The notes: generated by a model not told the origin, from the letters alone. Shown: positions 1-7,087, numbered from the stretch's first letter. The stretch is DNA of 20,315 bases from Bacteroides sp. CAG:1076 (GCA_000436795.1 HF993279.1:1-20315), one strand, 5' to 3'. Made by a program: numbers and translations.

Positions 1-384
1 GATCGTGCATTATACTGGGTAATGGTAGGTGCTCAGCCTACTGACACAGTACGCAACATCTTGTCACGCGAAGGTGTTTACATGAAGAAACACTTGCTGG
101 GTGGCGTTGCTAAAGGTGCATTCGATGAAGCTACTGCTGAAGCTCGCTTCAACGCTTGGAAAGAAAACAAGCAGAATGGTCTGGCTGCTTTGAAGGCTAA
201 AGAAGATGAAGCTAAGAAAGCTGAAGCAAAAGCACGTCTGGAAGCAGAAAAGAAAGTAAACGAAGAAATCGCTAAGAAAGTAGCTGAAAAGAAAGCTGCT
301 GAAGCTGCTGCAAAAGCTGAAGCAGAAGCTGCTGCTAATGCAGAAGAAACACCGGCTGCTGAAGAAGCTCCGGCTGAAGCTTAA
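1..384 (+). CDS. rpsP: 30S ribosomal protein S16 (bS16), 5'-truncated by the window edge
   Basis: This is the C-terminal part of the small-subunit ribosomal protein bS16, which binds 16S rRNA and helps 30S assembly. The reading frame is open from base 1, so the gene starts outside the window; the first in-window ATG (position 22) is internal. The conserved end of the S16 fold is visible in [19 protein letters not shown] and the following [10 protein letters not shown]. After it comes a tail of roughly 70 residues made almost only of Ala, Lys and Glu, predicted to be helical or coiled-coil. This extension is typical of Bacteroidota S16 and absent from the roughly 80-residue E. coli protein. 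The gene ends in TAA just before a strong terminator. Identification is firm; the role of the tail is unknown. Confidence 0.95.
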   Translation, partial: DRALYWVMVGAQPTDTVRNILSREGVYMKKHLLGGVAKGAFDEATAEARFNAWKENKQNGLAALKAKEDEAKKAEAKARLEAEKKVNEEIAKKVAEKKAAEAAAKAEAEAAANAEETPAAEEAPAEA

Positions 385-409
385 TTCGTTACTTCAAACG
401 ACATTGCAG

Positions 410-445
410 AAAAAGGCTATCCTTTATGGGGTAGCCTTTTTTTAT
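410..445 (+). terminator. Bidirectional intrinsic terminator between rpsP and the convergent PLP-enzyme gene
   Basis: AAAAAGGCTA pairs with TAGCCTTTTT, extended by a few inner pairs, around a short loop, and a T-run follows on the plus strand. On the minus strand the A-run on the other side gives a T-run too, so the same hairpin can end both converging transcripts. Nothing else fits between the two stop codons. Confidence 0.85.
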
Positions 446-446
446 C

Positions 447-1616
447 TTATAAACGGTTGTAAGCCTCTTCCAGTTGCTTCATTGCCTGTTCAAGAACAGA
501 ACGAGTACAGCCCACATTCATTCGCATAAAGCCGATACCTTCCTTGCCGAAAGTCTCACCGTTGTTCAGAGCCAGATGGGCCTTCGATACGAAGAAGTCT
601 TCAAGCTCTTGCTGCGACATACCCAAATCACGGCAGTCCAGCCATACCAGATAAGAAGCCATCGGACGCATAGCCTTGATTTTCGGCATATGTGCTTTCA
701 GATAATCATCCAGATAGTCAATATTTCCTTGTATATAAGCCAGACATTGTTCCAGCCATTCCGTTCCGTTGGAATAAGCAGCCTCTACTGCAGGGAAGGC
801 AAAGACATGCCCACCGCCGAATTCACAACTTTCCATATAAGTAGCAAACCGTTTGTGTAGTCCCTCATTATAAATAATAGCATGCGAAGCTGCCACTCCC
901 GGCATATTGAAAGCCTTGCTGGGAGCCATGAACGTAACGGAATTGTTCTTTGCCCGTTCGGAAATCATGGCAAAAGGTACATGTCGGTGAGGAGGCAACG
1001 TCAGGTCGGCATGAATCTCATCCGAAAAGACAATGACATTATCCTCCGCACAGATATCGGCTATAGCTTTCAGCTCCTCGTGCGTCCAGACTACTCCACC
1101 CGGATTGTGAGGATTGCACAGAATAAATACGCGCACGCCCTTAATCTCCCTGCGGAACAAATCCAGATCCATCCGGTACTTGCCGTTTTCCAATACCAGC
1201 GGACACTCCACCAGACGGCGGTCATTACGGGTTACCAGCCACGAGAATGGAGGATACACCGGAGGCATGATCATAATCTTGTCACCCGGATGAGTGAAAG
1301 CATTGATCGCCATTCCCAGTCCCGGTACAATGCCCGGTACGTAAGTAATCTGTTCCTTTTCTACCTTCATGCCATAACGAGCATCCACCCAGTCGATTAT
1401 CGCCCGATAATAACTGTCAGGCTTGCATGTATAGCCCAGTACAGGATGTTCACAACGTTTTTTCACCGCATCGAGCACAAACGGAGGTGTAGCAAAATCC
1501 ATATCTGCCACCCACATGGGGATAAGGTCTGTCCGTCCCCAGATATCCTTCATTCCTTCTATTTTTTCCGCATTCGTACCTCGCCGGTCTATCGGTTCAT
1601 CAAAATTATAATTCAT
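447..1616 (-). CDS. MalY/PatB-family PLP-dependent aminotransferase or C-S beta-lyase
   Basis: A fold-type I PLP enzyme of 389 residues, a normal length for MalY/PatB proteins, which typically cleave cystathionine or cysteine (beta C-S lyase) and sometimes act as aminotransferases. Visible motifs are the family N-terminus with MWVADMDF (34-41), PPVYPPF with Tyr121, CNPHNPGG (167-174), SDEIHAD with Asp199 contacting the pyridine nitrogen, and APSKAFNMPG with Lys234 as the Schiff-base lysine. No signal peptide is seen, so it should be cytosolic. It is a single gene, convergent with rpsP and divergent from the aromatic operon. Its promoter overlaps a perfect dyad. Members are often annotated patB or malY, but substrate cannot be told from sequence. 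Family confidence is high; reaction confidence is moderate. Confidence 0.9.
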   Translation of the reverse strand: MNYNFDEPIDRRGTNAEKIEGMKDIWGRTDLIPMWVADMDFATPPFVLDAVKKRCEHPVLGYTCKPDSYYRAIIDWVDARYGMKVEKEQITYVPGIVPGLGMAINAFTHPGDKIMIMPPVYPPFSWLVTRNDRRLVECPLVLENGKYRMDLDLFRREIKGVRVFILCNPHNPGGVVWTHEELKAIADICAEDNVIVFSDEIHADLTLPPHRHVPFAMISERAKNNSVTFMAPSKAFNMPGVAASHAIIYNEGLHKRFATYMESCEFGGGHVFAFPAVEAAYSNGTEWLEQCLAYIQGNIDYLDDYLKAHMPKIKAMRPMASYLVWLDCRDLGMSQQELEDFFVSKAHLALNNGETFGKEGIGFMRMNVGCTRSVLEQAMKQLEEAYNRL

Positions 1617-1637
1617 GGTAATAGTGCATTAAATTAA

Positions 1638-1661
1638 TACATTTGTCATAACACAAATGTA
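1638..1661. promoter_or_regulatory. Perfect dyad TACATTTGT-N6-ACAAATGTA over the MalY/PatB promoter, candidate operator
   Basis: The two 9-bp arms are exact inverted repeats at 1638-1646 and 1653-1661. The right arm contains the minus-strand -7 box of the PLP-enzyme gene. This size and placement suit a dimeric repressor, but the left arm could merely be a chance second -7-like sequence. No regulator gene is adjacent. Confidence 0.45.
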
Positions 1662-1684
1662 ATCGAATATGTCGTGGAAAGAAA
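1654..1684 (-). promoter_or_regulatory. Bacteroides-type promoter for the MalY/PatB-family gene
   Basis: Read on the minus strand, a -7 box TACATTTG (1654-1661) matches TAnnTTTG. A weak -33 box TTTC lies 19 nt upstream (1681-1684). The start codon at 1616 is about 40 nt downstream, leaving a short leader. Confidence 0.55.
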
Positions 1685-1712
1685 ATATTTAAAGAAAAAG
1701 TTCATAAAAGTA

Positions 1713-1741
1713 TTGTTTTTTCAAGAAAAGTATTACATTTG
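1713..1741 (+). promoter_or_regulatory. Bacteroides-type promoter of the Phe/Tyr biosynthesis operon
   Basis: A -7 box TACATTTG (1734-1741) matches the Bacteroides consensus TAnnTTTG. TATTG, ending at 1715, sits 18 nt upstream as a -33-like element. Transcription would start near 1747, about 28 nt before the leader-peptide ATG at 1775, so the leader peptide and terminator would both lie in the mRNA 5' leader. Confidence 0.6.
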
Positions 1742-1774
1742 CAACCGTAATGATAACAAAATAACAGAACAAGA

Positions 1775-1861
1775 ATGAAAACTTTTGCGACATACTTCTT
1801 CTTTTACTTTTTTTACTTTTACTTTAGCAATGAAGTGAAGCGGGAGTTCGCATATGTATAA
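1775..1861 (+). CDS. Phe/Tyr-rich leader peptide of the aromatic operon attenuator
   Basis: A 28-codon reading frame starts with ATG shortly after the predicted transcription start and ends with TAA before an intrinsic terminator. Nine residues are Phe and five are Tyr, including an uninterrupted run YFFFYFFYFYF at residues 7-17. The genes downstream make exactly these two amino acids. This is the hallmark of a ribosome-sensing leader peptide such as pheL of enterobacteria, where a shortage of charged tRNA stalls the ribosome and prevents terminator formation. Codons 22-24 (AAG CGG GAG) lie in the antiterminator segment, so the coding frame and RNA switch are interlocked. The frame is too short for usual gene callers. 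No function beyond being translated is expected of the peptide. Confidence 0.9.
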   Translation: MKTFATYFFFYFFYFYFSNEVKREFAYV

Positions 1862-1930
1862 TAAACCAATGAATAAATAAAAATGATATAACGAAATCCC
1901 GCTTTCAACAGAAGCGGGATTTTTTATTTT
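1837..1930 (+). promoter_or_regulatory. Ribosome-mediated transcription attenuator (antiterminator/terminator switch)
   Basis: GAAGCGGGA occurs twice, at 1837-1845 inside the leader-peptide frame and at 1911-1919 as the terminator 3' arm. Both copies can pair with the shared segment TCCCGCTT (1897-1904), so the two hairpins exclude each other. If the ribosome stalls on the Phe/Tyr run (1793-1825), the first copy is free just ahead of it, the antiterminator forms and the operon is read. If the ribosome reaches the stop codon at 1859 it should mask part of the first copy, and the terminator would fold. The pairing is read directly from sequence; the regulatory behaviour follows the known phe/trp attenuation model. 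Confidence 0.8.
1894..1930 (+). terminator. Intrinsic terminator in the aromatic operon leader
   Basis: AAATCCCGCTT (1894-1904) pairs perfectly over 11 bp with AAGCGGGATTT (1912-1922) around a 7-nt loop, followed by a T-rich tract to about 1930. It lies about 14 nt before the pheA start codon, so it would block the whole operon unless relieved. Confidence 0.9.
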
Positions 1931-1943
1931 AAAACAAAAGCAA

Positions 1944-2786
1944 ATGAAAAGAATAGCTATACAAGGTGTACCGGGGTCATATCACGACATTGCAGCCCAT
2001 AAATACTTCAAGAATGAGGAAATCGAACTGATCTGTTGCAATACATTCGAAGAGGTATTCGAGAACCTGCGCAAGGACAGCAATGTCATCGGGCTCGTTG
2101 CCATAGAAAATACGATAGCCGGAAGCCTGCTTCATAACTACGAACTGCTGCGCGAAAGCGGGGCAACCATTATCGGAGAACACAAGCTGCGCATCAGCCA
2201 CAGCATCATGTGCCTGCCCGACGAAGACTGGAAAGACCTGAAAGAAGTCAATTCTCATCCGGTAGCACTGGCACAGTGCCGCGAATTTCTCCAGCATCAT
2301 CCGGAACTGAAAGTGGTAGAAACGGATGATACTGCCGGAAGTGCCAAGGACATTCACGACAAACAACTGAAAGGACATGCGGCTATCTGTTCCAAGTATG
2401 CAGCCGAGATGTACGACATGAAGATTCTTCAGGAAGGCATCGAAACCAACAAGCACAACTTTACCCGTTTTCTGGTAATATGCGACCCGTGGATTGCCGA
2501 CGAGCTGAAAGACCGCTCCAAGGTAAACAAGGCGAATATCGTCTTCTCCCTTCCGCACAGCGAAGGAAGTCTGTCGAAAGTTCTTTCCATCTTTTCATTT
2601 TACAACATCAACCTGACCAAGATTCAATCATTGCCTATCATCGGACGCGAATGGGAATATATGTTTTACGTAGATGTAATGTTCAATGATTATCTGAGAT
2701 ATAAACAATCCATCGATGCGGTAACCCCGCTCACCAAAGCACTTAAAATATTAGGAGAATATGCAGAAGGAGAATCAACATTATAA
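1944..2786 (+). CDS. pheA: Prephenate dehydratase with C-terminal ACT domain
   Basis: Converts prephenate to phenylpyruvate, the last specific step before transamination to Phe. It has 280 residues, normal for the monofunctional enzyme. The catalytic domain covers about residues 1-180, with VAIENTIAGSL (52-62) and the catalytic Thr-Arg-Phe triad at 174-176. An ACT regulatory domain follows at about 198-275. In it, the Phe-binding GALV motif appears as EGSL and the ESRP motif as QSLP, so the usual Glu and Arg are replaced. The chorismate mutase activity that E. coli PheA carries is fused to DAHP synthase downstream instead. First structural gene of the operon, just after the attenuator; its last codons overlap the next gene by 26 bp. 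Confidence 0.93.
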   Translation: MKRIAIQGVPGSYHDIAAHKYFKNEEIELICCNTFEEVFENLRKDSNVIGLVAIENTIAGSLLHNYELLRESGATIIGEHKLRISHSIMCLPDEDWKDLKEVNSHPVALAQCREFLQHHPELKVVETDDTAGSAKDIHDKQLKGHAAICSKYAAEMYDMKILQEGIETNKHNFTRFLVICDPWIADELKDRSKVNKANIVFSLPHSEGSLSKVLSIFSFYNINLTKIQSLPIIGREWEYMFYVDVMFNDYLRYKQSIDAVTPLTKALKILGEYAEGESTL

Positions 2787-3945
2787 CATACAGCCTGCCG
2801 ACAGACTGGCAAGCGTAAGCGAATATTACTTCAGCCGTAAACTGAAGGAAGTGGCAAAAATGAATGCCGAAGGAAAAGACGTCATCAGTCTGGGTATCGG
2901 AAGCCCCGACATGCCGCCTTCGGAAGAAACCATCAAGGTGTTGTGCGAAAATGCCAAAAAGCCGGACGCACATGGTTATCAGCCTACGGTAGGTATTCCT
3001 GAACTGCGCAAGGCTATGGCCGACTGGTACAAACGCTGGTATAACGTCGACCTTGATCCGGCTACGGAAATTCAGCCGCTCATCGGTTCGAAGGAAGGTA
3101 TCCTGCACGTCACACTGGCACTGGTCAATCCGGGCGATCAGGTACTGGTACCGAATCCAGGCTATCCTACGTATACATCGCTGAACAAGATTCTGGGAAG
3201 TGAGATTGTCAACTACAACCTGCGTGAGGACAATCACTGGCAACCCGATTTCGACGAACTGGAAAAGATGGATCTGAGCCGTGTGAAAATCATGTGGACC
3301 AATTATCCCAACATGCCGACAGGTGCGAATGCTACCATGGAACTGTACGAAAAACTGGTCGACTTTGCACGCCGCCATAACATTGTCATCGTAAACGATA
3401 ATCCGTACAGCTTCATTCTGAACCGCAAACCCATCAGTATCCTCAACGTACCGGGAGCCAAAGAATGCTGTATCGAGTTCAACTCCATGAGCAAGAGCCA
3501 CAACATGCCGGGCTGGCGTGTAGGTATGCTTGCCACCAATGCTACTTTTGTTCAGTGGATTCTGAAGATAAAGAGTAACATCGACTCGGGAACGTTCCGT
3601 CCTATGCAGCTGGCTGCCGCTCAGGCTTACCGCAACAGCGCAGAGTGGCACGAAGAAGCCAATATCAACGTATACAGCCGCCGCCGGAAACTGGCAGAAG
3701 AAATCATGACGACGCTGGGATGTACGTTCGATCCCGATCAGGTAGGTATGTTCCTGTGGGGAAGAATTCCCGACTCGTATGCCGATGTGGAAGACCTTAC
3801 CGAAAAGGTGCTGCACGAAGCACGGGTATTCATCACACCGGGATTCATCTTCGGCAGCAACGGAAAACGGTACATCCGCATCTCGCTCTGTGCCAAGGAA
3901 GAGAAGCTGGCAGAAGCCCTGAAACGTATCAAAGCGATATTCTAA
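2761..3945 (+). CDS. Class I/II PLP aminotransferase, probably aromatic (Phe/Tyr-forming)
   Basis: A fold-type I aminotransferase of 394 residues resembling the AspC/LL-DAP aminotransferase group. Motifs seen are IGSPDMPPS (47-55), NYPNMPTG (181-188) with the substrate/PLP Asn, VNDNPYSF with Asp213 and Tyr216, SMSKSHNMPGWR (242-253) with Lys245 as the PLP lysine, and Arg373 in RYIRIS as the carboxylate-binding arginine. It lies between pheA and the DAHP synthase-chorismate mutase gene, so it probably transaminates phenylpyruvate and 4-hydroxyphenylpyruvate; prephenate or another 2-oxo acid remains possible. The ATG at 2761 overlaps pheA by 26 bp, suggesting translational coupling. An AGGAGA lies directly before it, unusually purine-rich for this phylum but placed very close. 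No later start would keep the family N-terminus. Confidence 0.85.
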   Translation: MQKENQHYNIQPADRLASVSEYYFSRKLKEVAKMNAEGKDVISLGIGSPDMPPSEETIKVLCENAKKPDAHGYQPTVGIPELRKAMADWYKRWYNVDLDPATEIQPLIGSKEGILHVTLALVNPGDQVLVPNPGYPTYTSLNKILGSEIVNYNLREDNHWQPDFDELEKMDLSRVKIMWTNYPNMPTGANATMELYEKLVDFARRHNIVIVNDNPYSFILNRKPISILNVPGAKECCIEFNSMSKSHNMPGWRVGMLATNATFVQWILKIKSNIDSGTFRPMQLAAAQAYRNSAEWHEEANINVYSRRRKLAEEIMTTLGCTFDPDQVGMFLWGRIPDSYADVEDLTEKVLHEARVFITPGFIFGSNGKRYIRISLCAKEEKLAEALKRIKAIF

Positions 3946-3972
3946 AGATAATAAACTAAAAAAAGATAGTAT

Positions 3973-5040
3973 ATGGAACTGAATTTACAACCCATCGAAC
4001 TGGAAGGTGTTTCAAAGGAACGCCCTCTTATCATAGCAGGTCCTTGCAGTGCTGAAACAGAAGAGCAGGTTATGACCACAGCTACCCAACTGGCCAACAA
4101 GGGTATTAAAATCTTCCGTGCCGGAATATGGAAACCACGTACCAAACCGGGAGGTTTCGAAGGTATCGGCGTAGACGGACTGGCATGGCTGAAGCGTGTG
4201 AAACAGGAAACGGGTATGTATGTCGCTACCGAAGTGGCTACTGCCAAGCATGTATACGAATGTCTGAAAGCCGGCATCGATATTCTGTGGATAGGTGCCC
4301 GTACCACTGCCAACCCGTTTGCGGTTCAGGAAATAGCCGACGCACTGAAAGGTGTGGATGTTCCGGTATACGTAAAGAACCCGGTCAACCCCGACCTGGA
4401 ATTGTGGATCGGTGCACTGGAACGTATCAACAATGCAGGACTGAAACGTCTGGGAGCTATCCACCGCGGATTCTCTTCGTACGACAAGAAGATTTACCGT
4501 AACCTGCCGCAGTGGCATATTCCTATCGAACTGCGCCGTCGTATTCCGAACCTGCCTATCTTGTGCGACCCGAGCCATATCGGCGGTAAGCGTGAACTGA
4601 TTGCACCGCTTTGCCAGCAGGCTATGGACTTGGGACTGGACGGACTGATTGTCGAATCTCACTGTAACCCGGACTGTGCATGGAGTGATGCCGCACAGCA
4701 GGTCACTCCCGATGTACTCGATTACATCCTCAACCTGCTGGTTATCCGTAAGGAACACCAGTCGACTGAAAGCCTGCACGAGCTTCGCCAGCAGATAGAC
4801 AGTTGCGACAACGAACTCATGGAAATCCTTGCCAAACGTATGCGTATCTGCCGTGAGATCGGTACTTTCAAGAAAGAACATAACATGACGGTTCTCCAGA
4901 CCGGACGTTACAACGAAATTCTCGACAAGCGTGGTGCACAAGGCTCACTCTGCGGAATGGATGCCGACTTCATCAAACAGGTATTCGAGGCTATCCACGA
5001 AGAAAGTGTACGCCAGCAACTGGAAATCATCAACAAGTAA
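3973..5040 (+). CDS. Bifunctional 3-deoxy-7-phosphoheptulonate synthase / chorismate mutase
   Basis: Catalyses the entry step of the shikimate pathway (phosphoenolpyruvate plus erythrose-4-phosphate to DAHP) and, in a second domain, chorismate to prephenate. Residues 1 to about 255 form a type I-beta DAHP synthase: IAGPCSAE with metal-ligand Cys25, GIWKPRTKPGGF (51-62), KNPVNPDLELW (from 135), and CDPSHIGG (198-205) with metal-ligand His202. Residues about 264-350 form an AroQ-type mutase, with Arg272, Arg289 and Lys300 at the positions of E. coli mutase Arg11, Arg28 and Lys39. The same domain order is known from Prevotella nigrescens DAHP synthase, where the mutase domain mediates allosteric control by prephenate. 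The gene is separated from tyrA by a 90-nt spacer holding a long hairpin. Confidence 0.93.
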   Translation: MELNLQPIELEGVSKERPLIIAGPCSAETEEQVMTTATQLANKGIKIFRAGIWKPRTKPGGFEGIGVDGLAWLKRVKQETGMYVATEVATAKHVYECLKAGIDILWIGARTTANPFAVQEIADALKGVDVPVYVKNPVNPDLELWIGALERINNAGLKRLGAIHRGFSSYDKKIYRNLPQWHIPIELRRRIPNLPILCDPSHIGGKRELIAPLCQQAMDLGLDGLIVESHCNPDCAWSDAAQQVTPDVLDYILNLLVIRKEHQSTESLHELRQQIDSCDNELMEILAKRMRICREIGTFKKEHNMTVLQTGRYNEILDKRGAQGSLCGMDADFIKQVFEAIHEESVRQQLEIINK

Positions 5041-5054
5041 TTACTACAAGAAAG

Positions 5055-5105
5055 GAATCAGAAACCACGTACTCCCCTACCACGGCAGCAGCGAGTTTCT
5101 GATTC
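5055..5105 (+). other. Intercistronic inverted repeat between DAHP synthase/mutase gene and tyrA
   Basis: GAATCAGAAAC (5055-5065) pairs exactly over 11 bp with GTTTCTGATTC (5095-5105), extendable by two outer pairs, with a 29-nt loop. There is no clean T-run after it (TTCTTTATC), so it is more likely an mRNA stability, processing or partial termination element than a strong terminator. The next start codon is 25 nt further on. Confidence 0.6.
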
Positions 5106-5129
5106 TTCTTTATCACAATTCAACGAACT

Positions 5130-5903
5130 ATGAGAATATTAATTCTGGGAGCAGGAAAAATGGGCTCGTTCTTTACCGATGTATTGAGCTTCGACCACGA
5201 AGTTGCGGTATACGATGTCGATCCCAAGCGTCTGCGCTTCATGTACAACTGCCTTCGGTTCACCGATACCAGCGAAATAGAAACATTCAAACCCGAACTG
5301 GTCATCAATGCGGCAACCGTCAAATATACACTGAATGCCTTCAATCAGGTTCTTCCCCTTATTCCCAAAGACTGTATCATCAGCGATATAGCTTCTGTCA
5401 AGACCGGACTGAAAGAGTTTTATGAAAACTGTGGCTTCCGTTACGTATCTACTCACCCCATGTTTGGTCCTACATTTGCCAACCTCGACAAACTGAGCAC
5501 GGAGAATGCTATCATTATCAAGGAAGGCGACCATCTGGGCAAGATTTTCTTCAAGGACCTGTATCAACGACTGGGACTGAATATTTTCGAATATACGTTC
5601 GAGGAGCACGATGAAACAGTGGCTTACTCTCTGTCTATCCCCTTTGTTTCCACATTTGCCTTTGCAGCGGTCATGAAACATCAGGATGCTCCGGGTACTA
5701 CCTTCAAGCGCCACATGGCTATCGCCAAGGGAGTGATGAGTGAAGACGATTTTCTGTTGCAGGAAATTCTGTTCAACCCGCGTACTCCGGCACATGTAGA
5801 AGGTATCCGTACCGAGCTGAACGAGCTGCTGGACATCATCAACAAGAAGGATGCGACCAGAATGCGTGCCTATCTGGCAAAGATTCGCGAGCACATCAAA
5901 TAA
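5130..5903 (+). CDS. tyrA: Prephenate dehydrogenase
   Basis: Oxidatively decarboxylates prephenate to 4-hydroxyphenylpyruvate using NAD(P)+, the Tyr branch of the pathway. It has 257 residues, near the minimal size of the family. A Rossmann nucleotide-binding start is clear in ILGAGKMGS (5-13), with Asp29 at the end of the second strand favouring NAD. SDIASVK (85-91) and the substrate-site motif HPMFGP (109-114) are conserved. The helical dimerisation domain follows (about 150-257). No mutase or ACT domain is attached; the mutase is in the preceding gene. Last gene of the operon, followed by a strong terminator. Arogenate rather than prephenate as substrate cannot be excluded. Confidence 0.9.
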   Translation: MRILILGAGKMGSFFTDVLSFDHEVAVYDVDPKRLRFMYNCLRFTDTSEIETFKPELVINAATVKYTLNAFNQVLPLIPKDCIISDIASVKTGLKEFYENCGFRYVSTHPMFGPTFANLDKLSTENAIIIKEGDHLGKIFFKDLYQRLGLNIFEYTFEEHDETVAYSLSIPFVSTFAFAAVMKHQDAPGTTFKRHMAIAKGVMSEDDFLLQEILFNPRTPAHVEGIRTELNELLDIINKKDATRMRAYLAKIREHIK

Positions 5904-5919
5904 GAAATAACGATTTCGG

Positions 5920-5974
5920 AAATCTCTCTGTTGCTGCCTCTGCAAGCGCGTAAAACAACAGAGAGATTTTTTTA
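5920..5974 (+). terminator. Intrinsic terminator of the aromatic operon
   Basis: AAATCTCTCTGTTG (5920-5933) pairs perfectly over 14 bp with CAACAGAGAGATTT (5956-5969) and is followed by T-run TTTT. It starts 17 nt after the tyrA stop codon. Confidence 0.9.
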
Positions 5975-6043
5975 TGTCCCCCCATTGTACAGGCAGTAAT
6001 AGGCGATAACTTTTTTTTATGACAGATTCTCGAACGGAAGTCG

Positions 6044-6051
6044 TACCTTTG
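6044..6051 (+). promoter_or_regulatory. Bacteroides-type -7 box for the pyrD-like gene
   Basis: TACCTTTG matches TAnnTTTG and lies about 32 nt before the ATG at 6083. The -33 region is only T-rich (TTTATG around 6017-6021), so the upstream element is weak. It indicates that the gene is transcribed apart from the aromatic operon. Confidence 0.5.
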
Positions 6052-6082
6052 CAGTACGAAAACCAATTTAATATTTACAATT

Positions 6083-7087
6083 ATGTATAAATCAATTATT
6101 CGTCCCTGGTTATTCCGTATCGATGCAGAGAAAATCCACAACCAGATTATAACCATGCTTCATGTATATCGTCACCTGCCCCCGGTAAAAGGTCTGATCC
6201 GTTCGGCTTACCGCCCTAAGGCTGCTCCCTTCCAGTGGCAGAACCTGACATTCGGCAACCGTGTGGGACTGTCTGCCGGTTTCGACAAGGAAGCAAGTTG
6301 TTTCGACGAATTAAGTGATTTAGGCTTCGGATTCCTCGAAGTAGGAACGGTTACCCCCGAAAAGGTTGCCGGAAACCCCTCACCGCGCATCTTCCGTCTG
6401 CCGCAAGACCATGCCTTAGTATCCCGTACCGGCTTCAATAATCCCGGAAAGGCTGCCGTACTGGAAAACCTGAAACGGAAACGAAACGGAAAATATATAC
6501 TGGGTGTCAATATCAACAGCAATCATCCGGCCGACGAAGCCCTGGCTGTAGCGGAGGTTACCGACCTGTATGATACGTTCAGCACGTATGCCGATTACTA
6601 TACCATCAACTGGGGAAGCATCGCTCCCGAGATACTGGGTACCATACTCACTGCCCTGACTGACGAGAAGCAGCATGTACGCAAGCCTGTCCTGCTGAAA
6701 CTTCCGGCTGATGTTCCTCTCGAAAAGCTGGACGGCATCATCAACTTTGCCTGCCAGCATCACGTCAGCGGATTCATCGCTACCGGACCGACACAAGACC
6801 GCTCGCTGCTCATCCACTCCAGTCAGTCGGAAATCACTCAGGTAGGTGCCGGAGGTATCAGCGGACTGCCGGTCATCCACAAGTCGGTAGAAGTTGTCAA
6901 ATACCTTTCCGCCCATGCCCCCAAAGACATGCTGATTATCGGAGCTGGAGGCGTCATGACACCGCTGGAAGCCCACAACATGCTCAAGGCAGGCGCACAT
7001 CTGGTACAGATTTATTCAGCCTTCATCTACGAGGGACCGGGCATCGTGAAACGTATAGCGGAAGCGTTACCTTCACAGCAAAAATAA
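6083..7087 (+). CDS. Class-2 (quinone-type) dihydroorotate dehydrogenase-like flavoprotein with altered active site
   Basis: A 334-residue FMN TIM-barrel protein clearly related to class-2 PyrD, which oxidises dihydroorotate to orotate with quinone at the inner membrane. Conserved features are the N-terminal amphipathic helices (1-40), GLSAGFDKEA (62-71), VGTVTPEK (87-94), NPSPRIFRLP (98-107), GFNN (117-120), the FMN phosphate segments GAGG (256-259, 287-290) and the ending VQIYSAFIYEGPG. The usual catalytic segment NxSSPNTPGL is missing: here it reads NWGSIAPEI. Aligning by eye to E. coli PyrD, Asn172 and catalytic Ser175 are kept (Asn176, Ser179), but Asn177 becomes Ala181. In ATNTT, Asn246 becomes Gly (ATGPT). 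It may be a weak PyrD or a paralogue with another substrate. It is transcribed alone and convergent with the fimbrial operon. Confidence 0.8.
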   Translation: MYKSIIRPWLFRIDAEKIHNQIITMLHVYRHLPPVKGLIRSAYRPKAAPFQWQNLTFGNRVGLSAGFDKEASCFDELSDLGFGFLEVGTVTPEKVAGNPSPRIFRLPQDHALVSRTGFNNPGKAAVLENLKRKRNGKYILGVNINSNHPADEALAVAEVTDLYDTFSTYADYYTINWGSIAPEILGTILTALTDEKQHVRKPVLLKLPADVPLEKLDGIINFACQHHVSGFIATGPTQDRSLLIHSSQSEITQVGAGGISGLPVIHKSVEVVKYLSAHAPKDMLIIGAGGVMTPLEAHNMLKAGAHLVQIYSAFIYEGPGIVKRIAEALPSQQK

